A stretch of 64,000 nt of DNA, from NCBI GenBank assembly GCA_910578995.1, contig CAJTSY010000003.1:1-64000 (forward strand), in the 5' to 3' direction. Origin of the DNA: an uncultured Acetatifactor sp. (GTDB taxonomy: Bacteria > Bacillota > Clostridia > Lachnospirales > Lachnospiraceae). Each line of letters starts with the position of its first letter. Position 1 is the first letter of the stretch. The position numbers were made by a program, and so were the translations under genes. Shown piece after piece: positions 45,318 to 53,990 of the stretch. A model generated the notes under the pieces. The model searched no databases and was not told the DNA's origin. It saw only the letters and a program-made list of their open reading frames with translations.

Positions 45318-46514
45318 ATGGAACAGCTGGCAGTATTTGGCGGGAATCCGGTGAGGGATATCCCTATCAGCTACGGAAAGCAGTATATAGACCAGGAGGA
45401 TGTGGACGCAGTGACAGAAGCCCTCTGGAGCCCGGAACTGACCTGCGGGTCCAGGGTGCCGGAACTGGAGAAAAGGCTCTGCGAAGTCACGGGGGCAAAG
45501 TATGCGGTGGCAGTGGCAAACGGCACGGCGGCCCTGCACATTGCGGCCCTGGCGGCAGGGTTTCAGGAGGGGGACGAAGTAATCGTCAGCTCCATCACCT
45601 TTGCCGCATCCGCCAACTGTATCCTGTACTGCGGCGCCAGGCCGGTGTTCGCGGATATCGACCCGGAGACTTACAATATCGCCCCCGGGGCAGTGGAAAA
45701 GCTGATTACGCCCCGTACAAAGGGGATTGTGGCGGTGGACTTTACGGGGCAGGCGGCGGAGCATGGGGCACTGAGGGAGCTTAGCGCAAAGCACGGCCTG
45801 GTTCTGATAGAAGATGCCGCCCATGCCATCGGCACCCGGTACGGAGGGAGGCCTGTGGGGAGCATTGCGGACATGACCTGTTTCAGCTTTCATCCGGTGA
45901 AGACAGTCACCGCCGGGGAGGGCGGAGCCGTCACCACCAATGACGGGGAGCTGTACAGCAGGCTGCTGAGGCTCCGCTCCCACGGCATCACCCGCGTCCG
46001 GGAGGAGATGGTTCATCCCACGGATGCCCGGTGGTACAACGAACAGGTGGAACTGGGATATAACTACCGGCTTACGGAGATGCAGGCGGCGCTGCTGATG
46101 AGCCAGCTGAAAAAGCTTCCCCGTTTCGCCGCCCGGCGGAAGGAAATCGTGGCGTTATATGATAAGGCATTTTCCCACATGCCGGAGATAAAGGTGCAGC
46201 GGGAGATTCCGGAATCGGATACGGTGAGGCATCTGTATATCCTGCGACTGAATCCGGAGCTGCTGGCCTGCGACAGAAGGCAGTTTTTTGATGCGCTGTG
46301 GGAGGAGAACATCCGTTCCCAGGTGCATTATCTGCCGGTATACTGGCATTCATATTATGAAAAACTGGGTTACGGGAAGGGCCTGTGCCCCAATGCGGAG
46401 AAATATTACCAGGAAGTCATGTCGCTTCCCCTGTATTATTCGTTATCCGATGATGATGTGAAGGATGTGATACACGCTGTTCGGAAAATTGTGGCGTATT
46501 ACCGGCGGCGCTGA
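45318..46514 (+). CDS. pseC: UDP-4-keto-sugar aminotransferase, PseC-type
   Basis: Second step of pseudaminic acid synthesis: PLP-dependent amino transfer to C4 of the PseB product. The 398-residue DegT/DnrJ/EryC1 protein has NGTAALHIAAL, SSITFAASANCILYCGARPVFADID, VDFTGQAAEH, LIEDAAHAIGTRYGG and CFSFHPVKTVTAGEGG, in which Lys195 is the PLP Schiff-base residue. The C-terminal YNYRLTEMQAALLMSQLKKL segment is family-typical. ATG 45318 follows AAGGAGAACAGG. PseC is preferred over LegC or PglE because PseB, PseH, PseF and PseG are all in the window. Confidence 0.88.
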   Translation: MEQLAVFGGNPVRDIPISYGKQYIDQEDVDAVTEALWSPELTCGSRVPELEKRLCEVTGAKYAVAVANGTAALHIAALAAGFQEGDEVIVSSITFAASANCILYCGARPVFADIDPETYNIAPGAVEKLITPRTKGIVAVDFTGQAAEHGALRELSAKHGLVLIEDAAHAIGTRYGGRPVGSIADMTCFSFHPVKTVTAGEGGAVTTNDGELYSRLLRLRSHGITRVREEMVHPTDARWYNEQVELGYNYRLTEMQAALLMSQLKKLPRFAARRKEIVALYDKAFSHMPEIKVQREIPESDTVRHLYILRLNPELLACDRRQFFDALWEENIRSQVHYLPVYWHSYYEKLGYGKGLCPNAEKYYQEVMSLPLYYSLSDDDVKDVIHAVRKIVAYYRRR

Positions 46515-46551
46515 TGGGCCGGGCAAAAGGAAAGAGCGGAAGGAAGGTTAT

Positions 46552-47910
46552 ATGAATCATGTGGAAAAACAGCGGGGAAGGAAAGGCGCGGCGGATGTCC
46601 TGATATTCCTCCTCCTGCTTGCGGGGGCGTCGGCAGTCACTTTGATTCTGTTTTACAGGCAGGCCATGGGCGAGATACCTTCGGATATGAAGGCATATAT
46701 TCTGGAGATGCAGGGGCTGGACAGCGGGTACAGCTTTCCCTATCCGGTTTTTTTCAGGCTGGCAGCCCTGCTGCACCTGGCGGTATCCCCGGAGATGGCG
46801 GTGGCCCTTGCCGCCGTGCTGCTGAACGGACTGGCCATGGCAGTGACCAGGCTGGCCCTGAACCGCCTGGTTCTTCCATGGTGGGAGGATACCCTCCTGA
46901 TACGGGCGCTGCTGAGCGTGCTGTCGGTTTCGCTGTTTTTTATCTCCATGCTGTATACCCCCGGGGGGATTTACCTGCCGGGAATCCACTTCCGGTACCT
47001 GGGTGTGTTTACGCCCAACCCTTTTCACAACGCCACTTACATGGCGGCCAGGCCATTTGCGATTCTGGCTTTTTTGTGGTATGTAAAGCTGCTGCCCCTG
47101 TATGAGCAGGGGATAACGGATGGGACAAAGCGGGATTACGTCCTCTTTTCCCTGTTTTTGTTCCTGGCCACCATGACCAAGCCAAGCTTCACCCTGGTGA
47201 TGGTGAGCACCTGCGGCATCCTGATGCTGTACCGGCTGCTGCGGTCCGGCCTGCGTCATTTTGTGCCTGCCCTGCAGCTGGGGCTGTGTTTCGTGCCCAC
47301 TTTTCTGGCGCTGCTGTACCAGTATAAAGGGGTGTTCGTGCCGGAGGGCGCGGAGGAAGGCGGCGTGGGTTTCGGGTTCGGGGAGGTATGGGGCCAGTAC
47401 TGCAGCCTGATTCCCCTGGCAGTGTGCCTTGCCCTGGGATTTCCCCTTGCCGTGCTGGTCTTGAATTATAAGGAATGCGGGAAAAATACATTGTTTCGCT
47501 TCTCCTGGATGCTTTACGCGGTGGGATTTGCAGAGGCCTTCCTGCTGTATGAAAAGGGATTCCGGAAACCGGATTTCAATTTTTCCTGGGGGTATATGTA
47601 CGGCATCTTTTTCTGCCACTTCGGCGCCCTGGCCGTTCTGCTGCAGGCCACGGGAAGGGAGTGGAGGAAGTGTATAGGGGCACAAAAGGGAGAACCCGGG
47701 GCGCGGGAGAGTGTTTCCGGGAAAACAGGGACGCTTCCGGAAAACAGGGGGATCCTCCGGGGAGGCAGGAAGATTCCTTTGGGAGATAGGAGGCTTTCCA
47801 TGGGGGGCAGGAGGATTCTCCTGGGGATACAGTGGGCTGCGTACCTCTGCCATGTGGTATGCGGCATAGCGTATTTTCTGGATTATTTCGGCGGCAGCAT
47901 GTACTATTAG
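46552..47910 (+). CDS. Polytopic membrane protein, GT-C-like
   Basis: A 452-residue protein with about eleven TM helices. The GIYLPGIHFRYLGVFTPNPFHNATYM loop (~145-170) lies between helices, and a TKPSFTLVM helix end follows; this resembles uncharacterised membrane glycosyltransferase-like proteins of Clostridia. Residues ~375-430 form a repeated hydrophilic linker (ENRGILRGGRKIPLGDR type) encoded by a short in-frame repeat, then a last TM helix. A GGAAGG site precedes the ATG. It lies between pseC and a GtrB-like gene, so a polyprenyl-phosphate-sugar-using transferase is plausible but unproven. Confidence 0.6.
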   Translation: MNHVEKQRGRKGAADVLIFLLLLAGASAVTLILFYRQAMGEIPSDMKAYILEMQGLDSGYSFPYPVFFRLAALLHLAVSPEMAVALAAVLLNGLAMAVTRLALNRLVLPWWEDTLLIRALLSVLSVSLFFISMLYTPGGIYLPGIHFRYLGVFTPNPFHNATYMAARPFAILAFLWYVKLLPLYEQGITDGTKRDYVLFSLFLFLATMTKPSFTLVMVSTCGILMLYRLLRSGLRHFVPALQLGLCFVPTFLALLYQYKGVFVPEGAEEGGVGFGFGEVWGQYCSLIPLAVCLALGFPLAVLVLNYKECGKNTLFRFSWMLYAVGFAEAFLLYEKGFRKPDFNFSWGYMYGIFFCHFGALAVLLQATGREWRKCIGAQKGEPGARESVSGKTGTLPENRGILRGGRKIPLGDRRLSMGGRRILLGIQWAAYLCHVVCGIAYFLDYFGGSMYY

Positions 47911-47917
47911 GCTGCTT

Positions 47918-47947
47918 TTAACAGGACAGGAAAAAGCATGTTATAAT
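47918..47947 (+). promoter_or_regulatory. Sigma-A-type promoter upstream of the 48039 gene
   Basis: TTAACA (47918-47923), an 18-bp spacer and a perfect TATAAT (47942-47947). Transcription would start near 47954, at the edge of the 17-bp repeat. Confidence 0.6.
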
Positions 47948-47952
47948 GGATT

Positions 47953-48030
47953 CGGGAGAAGATAGGATCAGGAAAAGGACAGAACCAGGAAAAGGACAGA
48001 ACCAGGAAAAGGATAGGATCAGGAAAGGAC
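47953..48030 (+). repeat. 17-bp purine-rich tandem repeat in a 5' leader
   Basis: Units begin at 47953 (degenerate), 47970, 47987, 48004 and 48021, each near AGGAAAAGGACAGAACC. Every unit contains an AGGA ribosome-site-like core. The array fills almost the whole region between the promoter and the start codon at 48039. Confidence 0.85.
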
Positions 48031-48038
48031 AAAGACCC

Positions 48039-49001
48039 ATGGATAAAATAGCCGTATTGATTCCCTGTTATAACGAAGCCCAGACCATTGCCAAGGTGAT
48101 AGGCGACGTACGGAAGGCGCTGCCGGAGGCCGTGGTCTACGTGTATGACAATAATTCCACGGACGGAACGGCGGAGCTTGCCGGGAACCAGGGGGCGGTG
48201 GTGCGCCGCGAATATAAACAGGGGAAGGGCAATGTGATACGCAGGATGTTCCGGGAGATCGACGCGGAATGCTACCTGATGCTTGACGGGGACGACACTT
48301 ATCCGGTGGACTGCGCCGGGGAGATGGCGGCCCTGGTGCTTGAACGGGGGGCGGACATGGTGGTGGGCGACAGGCTTTCTTCCACGTATTTTTCGGAAAA
48401 TAAGCGGCCATTCCACAATTTTGGAAACAGTCTGATGCGGGTGGGCATCAACGGATTGTTCCACACGGATATCAAGGACATCATGACGGGTTACAGGGCA
48501 TTCAGCTATGAATTTGTGAAGACTTTTCCAGTTTTCTCCAAGGGATTTGAGATAGAGACGGAGATGACCATCCATGCGGTGAATTACAACATGCAGGTGG
48601 AGAATTTGGTGGTGGAGTACCGCGACAGGCCGGAGGGCAGCACATCCAAGCTGAACACTTACAGCGACGGCCTGCGGGTGATCTGCAAGATGCTGCAGCT
48701 GTACAGAAATTACAGGCCGCTGCGCTTTTTCGGCGCTTTCTGCGTACTGCTGCTGCTGGCGGCGGTACTGCTGATGGTTCCCATTTTCCGGGAGTACCTG
48801 CAGACAGGCCTGGTGCCCAGGTTCCCTACCCTTATTGTGTGCGGTTTTATGGTTCTGGCCGGGATCCAGTCCTTTTTCGCGGGGATGATCCTGGAAGTGC
48901 TCGCGGCCAAGGACAAGCGTGACTTTGAATACCGCCTGGGCAGGATCTGCGGGGAGAAGAGACAAAAGTCAGGGGAGGAAGTCCATGAGACAGTATGCTG
49001 A
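48039..49001 (+). CDS. DPM1/GtrB-like family-2 glycosyltransferase
   Basis: A 320-residue protein: KIAVLIPCYNEAQTIAKVI at the N-terminus, VYDNNSTDGTAELA, the metal-binding YLMLDGDDTYP near 75-85, and KGFEIETEMTIHA, a segment typical of polyprenyl-phosphate-using enzymes of this class. Two TM helices follow (about 232-255 and 262-290). It should load a sugar on undecaprenyl phosphate. An ATG at 47946 is in frame but would encode the repeat array; 48039 fits the family start. Its 3' end overlaps pseH by 17 bp. Confidence 0.87.
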   Translation: MDKIAVLIPCYNEAQTIAKVIGDVRKALPEAVVYVYDNNSTDGTAELAGNQGAVVRREYKQGKGNVIRRMFREIDAECYLMLDGDDTYPVDCAGEMAALVLERGADMVVGDRLSSTYFSENKRPFHNFGNSLMRVGINGLFHTDIKDIMTGYRAFSYEFVKTFPVFSKGFEIETEMTIHAVNYNMQVENLVVEYRDRPEGSTSKLNTYSDGLRVICKMLQLYRNYRPLRFFGAFCVLLLLAAVLLMVPIFREYLQTGLVPRFPTLIVCGFMVLAGIQSFFAGMILEVLAAKDKRDFEYRLGRICGEKRQKSGEEVHETVC

Positions 49002-49524
49002 CCGGGAGGCGGGAATTTACCTGCGGCCTATGACATGGGAAGACACGGACCTGATCATAGGGTGGCGCAACACGGAAAGCGTCCGGAGAAATTTTATCTA
49101 TCAGGCCCCTTTTACCAGGGAGGGGCATGAGAACTGGATACGTACCATGATAGAGACGGGAAAGGCGGTACAGATGATTATCTGTGAGCTGCAGGGGGAC
49201 GTTCCTGTGGGAAGCGTGTATATCCGGGATATAGACAGAAACCACAACAAGGCGGAGTACGGCATTTTTATCGGGGAGGAAAGGGCCAGGGGCAGGGGGC
49301 TGGGCACTGCCGCCGCAAGGCTCATGCTCCGGTACTGTTTTGAGGAAGAGAAGCTGCACCGGATCTATCTCAGGGCCCTTGACGGCAACGCGCAGGCCAT
49401 ACGGAGCTATGAAAAGGCGGGTTTTGTCAGGGAGGCACGTCTGAGGGATGATGTGAGGATCAACGGGGAATACCGGGATATCATTTGGATGGCGGCAGTG
49501 GACACGGACCGGACAGAGAGTTGA
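48985..49524 (+). CDS. pseH: GNAT N-acetyltransferase, PseH-type
   Basis: Third pseudaminic acid step: acetylates the C4 amino group of the PseC product using acetyl-CoA. The 179-residue GNAT protein has LRPMTWEDTDLIIGWRNTESVRRNF at the start, as in PseH and RimJ-like enzymes, and the acetyl-CoA-binding EERARGRGLGTAAARLMLRYCF (R/Q-x-x-G-x-G/A) followed by LDGNAQAIRSYEKAGFVREA. GGGGAGG precedes ATG 48985. The family alone would allow other amino-sugar substrates; context makes PseH the best call. Confidence 0.8.
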   Translation: MRQYADREAGIYLRPMTWEDTDLIIGWRNTESVRRNFIYQAPFTREGHENWIRTMIETGKAVQMIICELQGDVPVGSVYIRDIDRNHNKAEYGIFIGEERARGRGLGTAAARLMLRYCFEEEKLHRIYLRALDGNAQAIRSYEKAGFVREARLRDDVRINGEYRDIIWMAAVDTDRTES

Positions 49525-49531
49525 GGTATAT

Positions 49532-50470
49532 ATGGAACAGAGGAAGAAAGTCAGTTTTGTTATCCCGTGCTACCGTTCCGAGGAGACCCTTCCCGGCGTG
49601 GTGGCGGAGATAGAGGAAACCATGAAGGGAATGGGGCAGTACCGGTATGAAATCCTGCTGGTAAATGACTGCTCCCCCGATCATACTTTTTCGGTGATAC
49701 GGAAACTCTGCGGAGAGCACGACTATATCAGGGGACTTGACTTTGCCAGGAATTTCGGACAGCATTCCGCCCTGATGGCAGGGCTGCGCTATTCGGACGG
49801 GGATTACGTGGTGTGCCTGGATGACGACGGACAGACTCCCGCAGATGAGGCGGGCAAGCTCCTGGGCAGCCTGGAGGAGGGGTATGACGCTGTTTATGCC
49901 AGGTATGACCACAAGCAGCATTCCAAATTCCGCAACCTGGGCAGCTGGGTGAATGAGGAGATGGCACATGTGATGCTGGGAAAGCCCCGGGAACTGTATG
50001 TTTCCAGTTATTTTGCGGTGAAGCGCTTTGTGGTGGAGGACATGATCCGCTATGAGAATTCCTATCCCTATGTCATCGGCCTGGTGCTGCGGGCCACAAA
50101 GAACATTGCCAATGTGTCGGTGACGCACAGGGAGCGGGAGGTGGGTGTATCAGGCTATACCTTTAAGAAACTGATCGGACTGTGGTTCAACGGTTTCACG
50201 GCGTTTTCGGTGAAGCCCCTGCGGATTGCCACGGCCCTGGGGGCAGGCAGCGCGGTGGTCGGATTCCTCTACGGGATCTATACTATTATAAAGCGGTTTC
50301 TGAACCCCAATGTGCCCCTGGGATTCAGCTCCACCATGTCGGCCATCGTATTTTTCGGCGGCATGATCATGCTGATGCTGGGGCTGATAGGGGAGTATGT
50401 GGGGCGTATTTACATCAGCCTGAATAATTCGCCCCAGTACGTAATCAGGGAAAAAATCAATTTGGAGTGA
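49532..50470 (+). CDS. ArnC/GtrB-like family-2 glycosyltransferase
   Basis: A 312-residue enzyme: KVSFVIPCYRSEETLPGVVAEI, VNDCSPDHTFSVIR, the FARNFGQHSALMAGLRYSDGDYVVCLDDDGQTP region with its DDD metal site, and EREVGVSGYTFKKLIGLWFNG just before two C-terminal TM helices (~232-255 and 265-295). The last features are typical of ArnC and related undecaprenyl-phosphate transferases, often for amino or deoxy sugars. It is 7 bp after pseH and overlaps the next membrane gene's upstream region, so the three probably act together. Confidence 0.88.
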   Translation: MEQRKKVSFVIPCYRSEETLPGVVAEIEETMKGMGQYRYEILLVNDCSPDHTFSVIRKLCGEHDYIRGLDFARNFGQHSALMAGLRYSDGDYVVCLDDDGQTPADEAGKLLGSLEEGYDAVYARYDHKQHSKFRNLGSWVNEEMAHVMLGKPRELYVSSYFAVKRFVVEDMIRYENSYPYVIGLVLRATKNIANVSVTHREREVGVSGYTFKKLIGLWFNGFTAFSVKPLRIATALGAGSAVVGFLYGIYTIIKRFLNPNVPLGFSSTMSAIVFFGGMIMLMLGLIGEYVGRIYISLNNSPQYVIREKINLE

Positions 50471-50472
50471 AT

Positions 50473-52095
50473 ATGGATAAATTTATCAGATGGTGGAATC
50501 AAAAAGGGGCACGCTGCGGGGAGAAAAGATATGTCACGCTGGGGAAGGCTGTCCTTGCGTCGCTGCTTCCCCTCGCCTGTGTCCTGACATACTGCGCGGC
50601 CCAGGGGCGGAGCCTGGGGGAGGTGTACCTGCCCGCATCCCAGTGGAATGACGAGCTGTTTTATTTTAAGCAGGTGGAGGGCATTGTGAACTATGGCTTT
50701 CCCCAGGGGTATTTCGGGTTTAACGAGAGCCACGCCCTGAAGCTTTCTTTTGCCGCCTGGAGTCCGGTTCTGGTTTTTCCGTGGATTCTTTGGGGGCTTT
50801 TGTTTGGATGGAATCTGATGTCGCCGGTCTGGTGCAACCTGCTGCTGCTGTCGCTGTGCTGTTTTGTGTATGTCTGCCTGGTGAGGCCTTCCTGGAAACA
50901 GCTTGGGATACTGGCCTTTCTGTTCTGTCTCTATACCCCCTTTGTGCGCTATCTGCTTTCCGGGATGCCGGAGGTAATCTGCTTCTGCATGGTGATCGGC
51001 TTTTATTCCCTGGCCGTCAGCTATGTGAGGGCGGAACGTGTATGGAAACTGGCGCTGCTCTTTGGGATGTCAGGGGTGATGACGCTGATGCGGCCTTACT
51101 TGCTGATGTTTATGCTGCTGCCGGCGTTCTTCTGGATCCGCAGGGAGAAATGCGGAGGGTGGAAGGGGTTACTGGGCTCCGCCGCGGTCATGGGAGTTGT
51201 GCTGGGGCTGTATGCGTGGGTGAAGCATTACCTGGGGGCGGAATATTTTACCCCCCTGTTTTTTACGGACTGGATTACTTCCTTTCCGGAGAGAGGCTTC
51301 TTCGGGGGAATAGGCTACACCGTCTCCAGGCTCTATTATATGGGAAAGGCTTTTCTGGGACATTTGCTTCAGGGAATGCGCACGGGGCTGGCTTCCGGGG
51401 CAATCTTTGGCAGTTACCTGGTATGCGCGGGGATCCTGGCCATACACTGCGCCAGGGACTGGATGGCATACCGGAGGAGGAAAAAGGACGGGCAGTCCGG
51501 CGGAAAGGATCTGCCGGCCATAGAGATACATCTGGCGTTCTGTTTTGTGGCCATGCTGTTTGCGCTGCTTCTGATGTACAAACTGACGGAGGGAAGCAAG
51601 CATCTGCTGACTTTCCTGGCAGCCGCGGTGTTTGTGGTTCCCCTGATGGACACCAGGTTTTATAAGAAGGCCGTGCTGTTGGGGGCTGTATTTGCGTGGT
51701 TTTTTTCCTATAAGGCGGTGGACCCTTATGACTACCAGGTGCCCTTTGTGGAAGAGGCCAGGGAGGCTTCCCTGGAAAAGTGGCGGGAGGCCCTGAGGGG
51801 GGAACTGGTACTGGAGAGGGAACATGTGCCCGGTTATGAAAATGTGGTGATCTGGACTTTTGAGGACAGGGTGGAAGGGGAAAATGTGATGACATCCTGG
51901 CAGCTGCTGTACGCCCTGCCGGAGGGATTCGGGATCAGCTGCTGTATGAGGGATTATGTGGCGGAGAATTTTGAAGGGCTGCAGAGCCGGTACCTGGCCT
52001 GCCCCACGGGAGGGGAGATCCAGGGGATGTGCAGGGAGGCGGGATATTCCCTTGTGTATGGGGACGGGGAGCTGGCGCTGTATCGGCTGAGGTGA
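50473..52095 (+). CDS. Polytopic membrane protein, GT-C-like
   Basis: A 540-residue protein with about eleven TM helices and a C-terminal extracytoplasmic domain of ~120 residues (from EEAREASLEKWREAL). An early loop, EVYLPASQWNDELFYFKQVEGI, carries the acidic D-E pair expected in the first external loop of GT-C enzymes. ATG 50473 is chosen with GGAG just upstream; GTG 50467 touches that site. It directly follows an ArnC-like gene, so it is the likely acceptor-side transferase for that lipid-linked sugar. No close family recognised. Confidence 0.65.
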   Translation: MDKFIRWWNQKGARCGEKRYVTLGKAVLASLLPLACVLTYCAAQGRSLGEVYLPASQWNDELFYFKQVEGIVNYGFPQGYFGFNESHALKLSFAAWSPVLVFPWILWGLLFGWNLMSPVWCNLLLLSLCCFVYVCLVRPSWKQLGILAFLFCLYTPFVRYLLSGMPEVICFCMVIGFYSLAVSYVRAERVWKLALLFGMSGVMTLMRPYLLMFMLLPAFFWIRREKCGGWKGLLGSAAVMGVVLGLYAWVKHYLGAEYFTPLFFTDWITSFPERGFFGGIGYTVSRLYYMGKAFLGHLLQGMRTGLASGAIFGSYLVCAGILAIHCARDWMAYRRRKKDGQSGGKDLPAIEIHLAFCFVAMLFALLLMYKLTEGSKHLLTFLAAAVFVVPLMDTRFYKKAVLLGAVFAWFFSYKAVDPYDYQVPFVEEAREASLEKWREALRGELVLEREHVPGYENVVIWTFEDRVEGENVMTSWQLLYALPEGFGISCCMRDYVAENFEGLQSRYLACPTGGEIQGMCREAGYSLVYGDGELALYRLR

Positions 52096-52113
52096 TGGGT
52101 GAGGCGTATTGGG

Positions 52114-52203
52114 GGATTGGAACATGTTCTGGTAAAAATGGCATGGCATTGGGGGAACACAGAGGACGGGCTGTAGGATTGGAACATACCCCGGCAAAAT
52201 GGG
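52114..52203. repeat. Degenerate 62-bp duplication between convergent genes
   Basis: GGATTGGAACAT...CGGCAAAATGG-type units begin at 52114 and 52176, filling most of the 164-bp spacer. No clear terminator is seen in it. Confidence 0.65.
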
Positions 52204-52259
52204 GCGGAACCGGCAGGTGTAACACCGGAGTATGTCGGCCGGTTGGTACAACGGCGGCC

Positions 52260-53672
52260 CTACCGGAGCCCGCCCAACAGATAACAGATGCGTTTTCCGA
52301 TGAGGTAGCGGCAGGCGATGCCGGGGTGTACCATGTCCTGAAGATAGTCGCCATGGTTTTCGCCTGTGATGCCCAGTTCCCGGTAGTTGTCCAATAGCTC
52401 GGTGTGAAGCTCCCGGGACAGTTCTGTCAGGGCATCCGCATAATCGGTCAGTACACTGCCGGAGGTGCCGTGGGGTTCCGTTCCGGCATCAAAAATGTTC
52501 ACAAAATTGGGGGTGCACAGGATGATTCTGGCATCCGGCACATTGGCGCGGATGGTGCGCACCGCCGTGCGGACGGCCCCGCAGTAGGTGGATACGTCAT
52601 AGGGATCCCCGGAGGAAACCTCATACCCTGTAAAATAGTCGTTGAGACCGTAATTGATCAAAAAGCAGAGCTCTTTGTCAACGGGGGGATCCGCCAGATA
52701 GGAGGAGATGCCCTTGTATACCTGTGCGTCTTCGGGCAATGCGGAAATGTCCCGGCGGAAGAAGGCATCCAGGATACTGGGCAGCCCGATGGAATCAGGT
52801 TCAGGCATGGCGGCGCTGTTGCCCCCGTAGCCGCAGTTGTAGACAGTGGCGCCGGAGAGCCCCGCCACCACGCCGGGGATGGAGAGGCTTCCGTCAAAGT
52901 TACCGATGACGCTGTCCCCGAAAAAGAGAATGCACAGATCGGATAAATCCGGAAAAACTTCCGGTTCCTCCCGCAGTTGCCCTGTCAGCTCCGTCAGAGT
53001 CCGGGACATGGAGGAGATATTTTCCCCGGTGACAAGATAGCTGTAGCCTGGATTCAGATGGGTCATGATAACGTTGGAAGTGTATTCTGTGGTCAGCCAG
53101 GGGTTTTCATAGTTGGCAGGGTTGTTGATGAGCCATTCCTGGTCAGCCATAAAATAGAAATGGGAATTGGCGTTGTCGGGAATGGCGGCAAGGAAGTCGC
53201 AGTAGCCGGCAAGTTCCTTCCGGTATTCCTCCTGGGACAGTCCGGTCCAGTGTGAGGCGGAGGGAGTGGAGATGAGGACTTCAAAGCTCACGCTTGGATA
53301 GCGCTCAAACAGGGCCTGAAGCTCTTCCGGGTCTGTCCGGTCCGGACGGATGCCCATATAGACGGTTTGGATGACATTGCCGGATTTTGCGATTTTCTTC
53401 ATGTACTGCTCCATCACCGGCATGTCGGGAATGCAGTAGGAGGTCTTCAAAAGTGTCAGGCCGTAAAAGAATGAAAAATCCCCTTCCCGGTAGTTGTCTA
53501 TGGGAAACATGGAGAGAAAGACCGCATCGTAATTCATAGAGGAAATCTGTTTATAATCTTCCTTCCTTGCCTGGGGCATCAGGAGGGAAGGGAGCAGAAA
53601 AAGCAGCGCTCCGGCCAGGAGGAGAACCGGGAGGACTGACAGTATGATTTTTTGTGTTTTTTTGTTTTTCAT
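52260..53672 (-). CDS. Membrane-anchored SGNH/GDSL hydrolase-like protein
   Basis: A 470-residue protein with one N-terminal TM/signal anchor (SVLPVLLLAGALLFLLPSLL) and an extracytoplasmic SGNH fold in the second half: ILFFGDSVIGNFDGS (block I Ser), GYGGNSAA (block II), NYGLNDYFTGYEV (block III Asn) and DMVHPG (block V Asp/His). The first half (residues ~40-230) is a less familiar domain. Such enzymes add or remove acetyl or other acyl groups on glycans, which fits the location. Start: MKNKKTQ at 53672; upstream codons look non-coding. It is on the opposite strand to the cluster, so separately controlled. Confidence 0.75.
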   Translation of the reverse strand: MKNKKTQKIILSVLPVLLLAGALLFLLPSLLMPQARKEDYKQISSMNYDAVFLSMFPIDNYREGDFSFFYGLTLLKTSYCIPDMPVMEQYMKKIAKSGNVIQTVYMGIRPDRTDPEELQALFERYPSVSFEVLISTPSASHWTGLSQEEYRKELAGYCDFLAAIPDNANSHFYFMADQEWLINNPANYENPWLTTEYTSNVIMTHLNPGYSYLVTGENISSMSRTLTELTGQLREEPEVFPDLSDLCILFFGDSVIGNFDGSLSIPGVVAGLSGATVYNCGYGGNSAAMPEPDSIGLPSILDAFFRRDISALPEDAQVYKGISSYLADPPVDKELCFLINYGLNDYFTGYEVSSGDPYDVSTYCGAVRTAVRTIRANVPDARIILCTPNFVNIFDAGTEPHGTSGSVLTDYADALTELSRELHTELLDNYRELGITGENHGDYLQDMVHPGIACRYLIGKRICYLLGGLR

Positions 53673-53705
53673 GTCTGAGGAACCTTTCTGGCCGTTGGAT
53701 TTGCC

Positions 53706-53766
53706 TGCGCCAAGCACGCACAAAGCGTTCCGGAATTTTCGTGCAAAATGCGTCCCTGTTGGCGCA
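53706..53766. repeat. Nested palindrome between divergent genes
   Basis: TGCGCCAA (53706-53713) pairs with TTGGCGCA (53759-53766), and GCACG (53714-53718) with CGTGC (53740-53744), around a TTCCGGAA centre. The reverse strand contains CATTTTGCA in a context like that at 26582, so both may belong to one repeat family. Confidence 0.45.
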
Positions 53767-53894
53767 TGACGTCAAAGCAGCCGAATGCGTTGCTTGGGAT
53801 TGTTCTTGAAAGATACGTACGAAAACACCTCGCGGAGGCACCTGTGGACAGTAATAGTTTATCATATTTTCACAGGGAATGCCAGTGGGAAACG

Positions 53895-53923
53895 TTGCAC
53901 AATTTCGGAGATTGGGGTATACT
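53895..53923 (+). promoter_or_regulatory. Sigma-A-type promoter for the 53991 gene
   Basis: TTGCAC (53895-53900), exactly 17 bp, TATACT (53918-53923), 68 bp before the start. Confidence 0.65.
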
Positions 53924-53990
53924 AGGGATTATCTGGAAGTGCAGTCGGCCGGAGCTGACGGGAGAAAAATGACAAGGCGGTAATAAACGG

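Larger units (their letters stand above)
53673..53990. other. Divergent intergenic region with palindrome and promoter
   Basis: No gene is supported here. It holds the palindromic element at 53706-53766 and the promoter at 53895-53923; a 74-residue + strand frame within it has no family features. Confidence 0.5.

Noticed and set aside
46417..47853. 478-codon open frame on the - strand
   Set aside because: Gln/His/Pro-rich product opposite a hydrophobic membrane gene; this is the normal mirror image of TM-coding DNA.
50781..51665. 294-codon frame on the + strand inside the 50473 gene
   Set aside because: It is a second frame of the same DNA, Gly/Val/Ala-rich, without a ribosome site or family features; the overlapping frame has clear TM topology.
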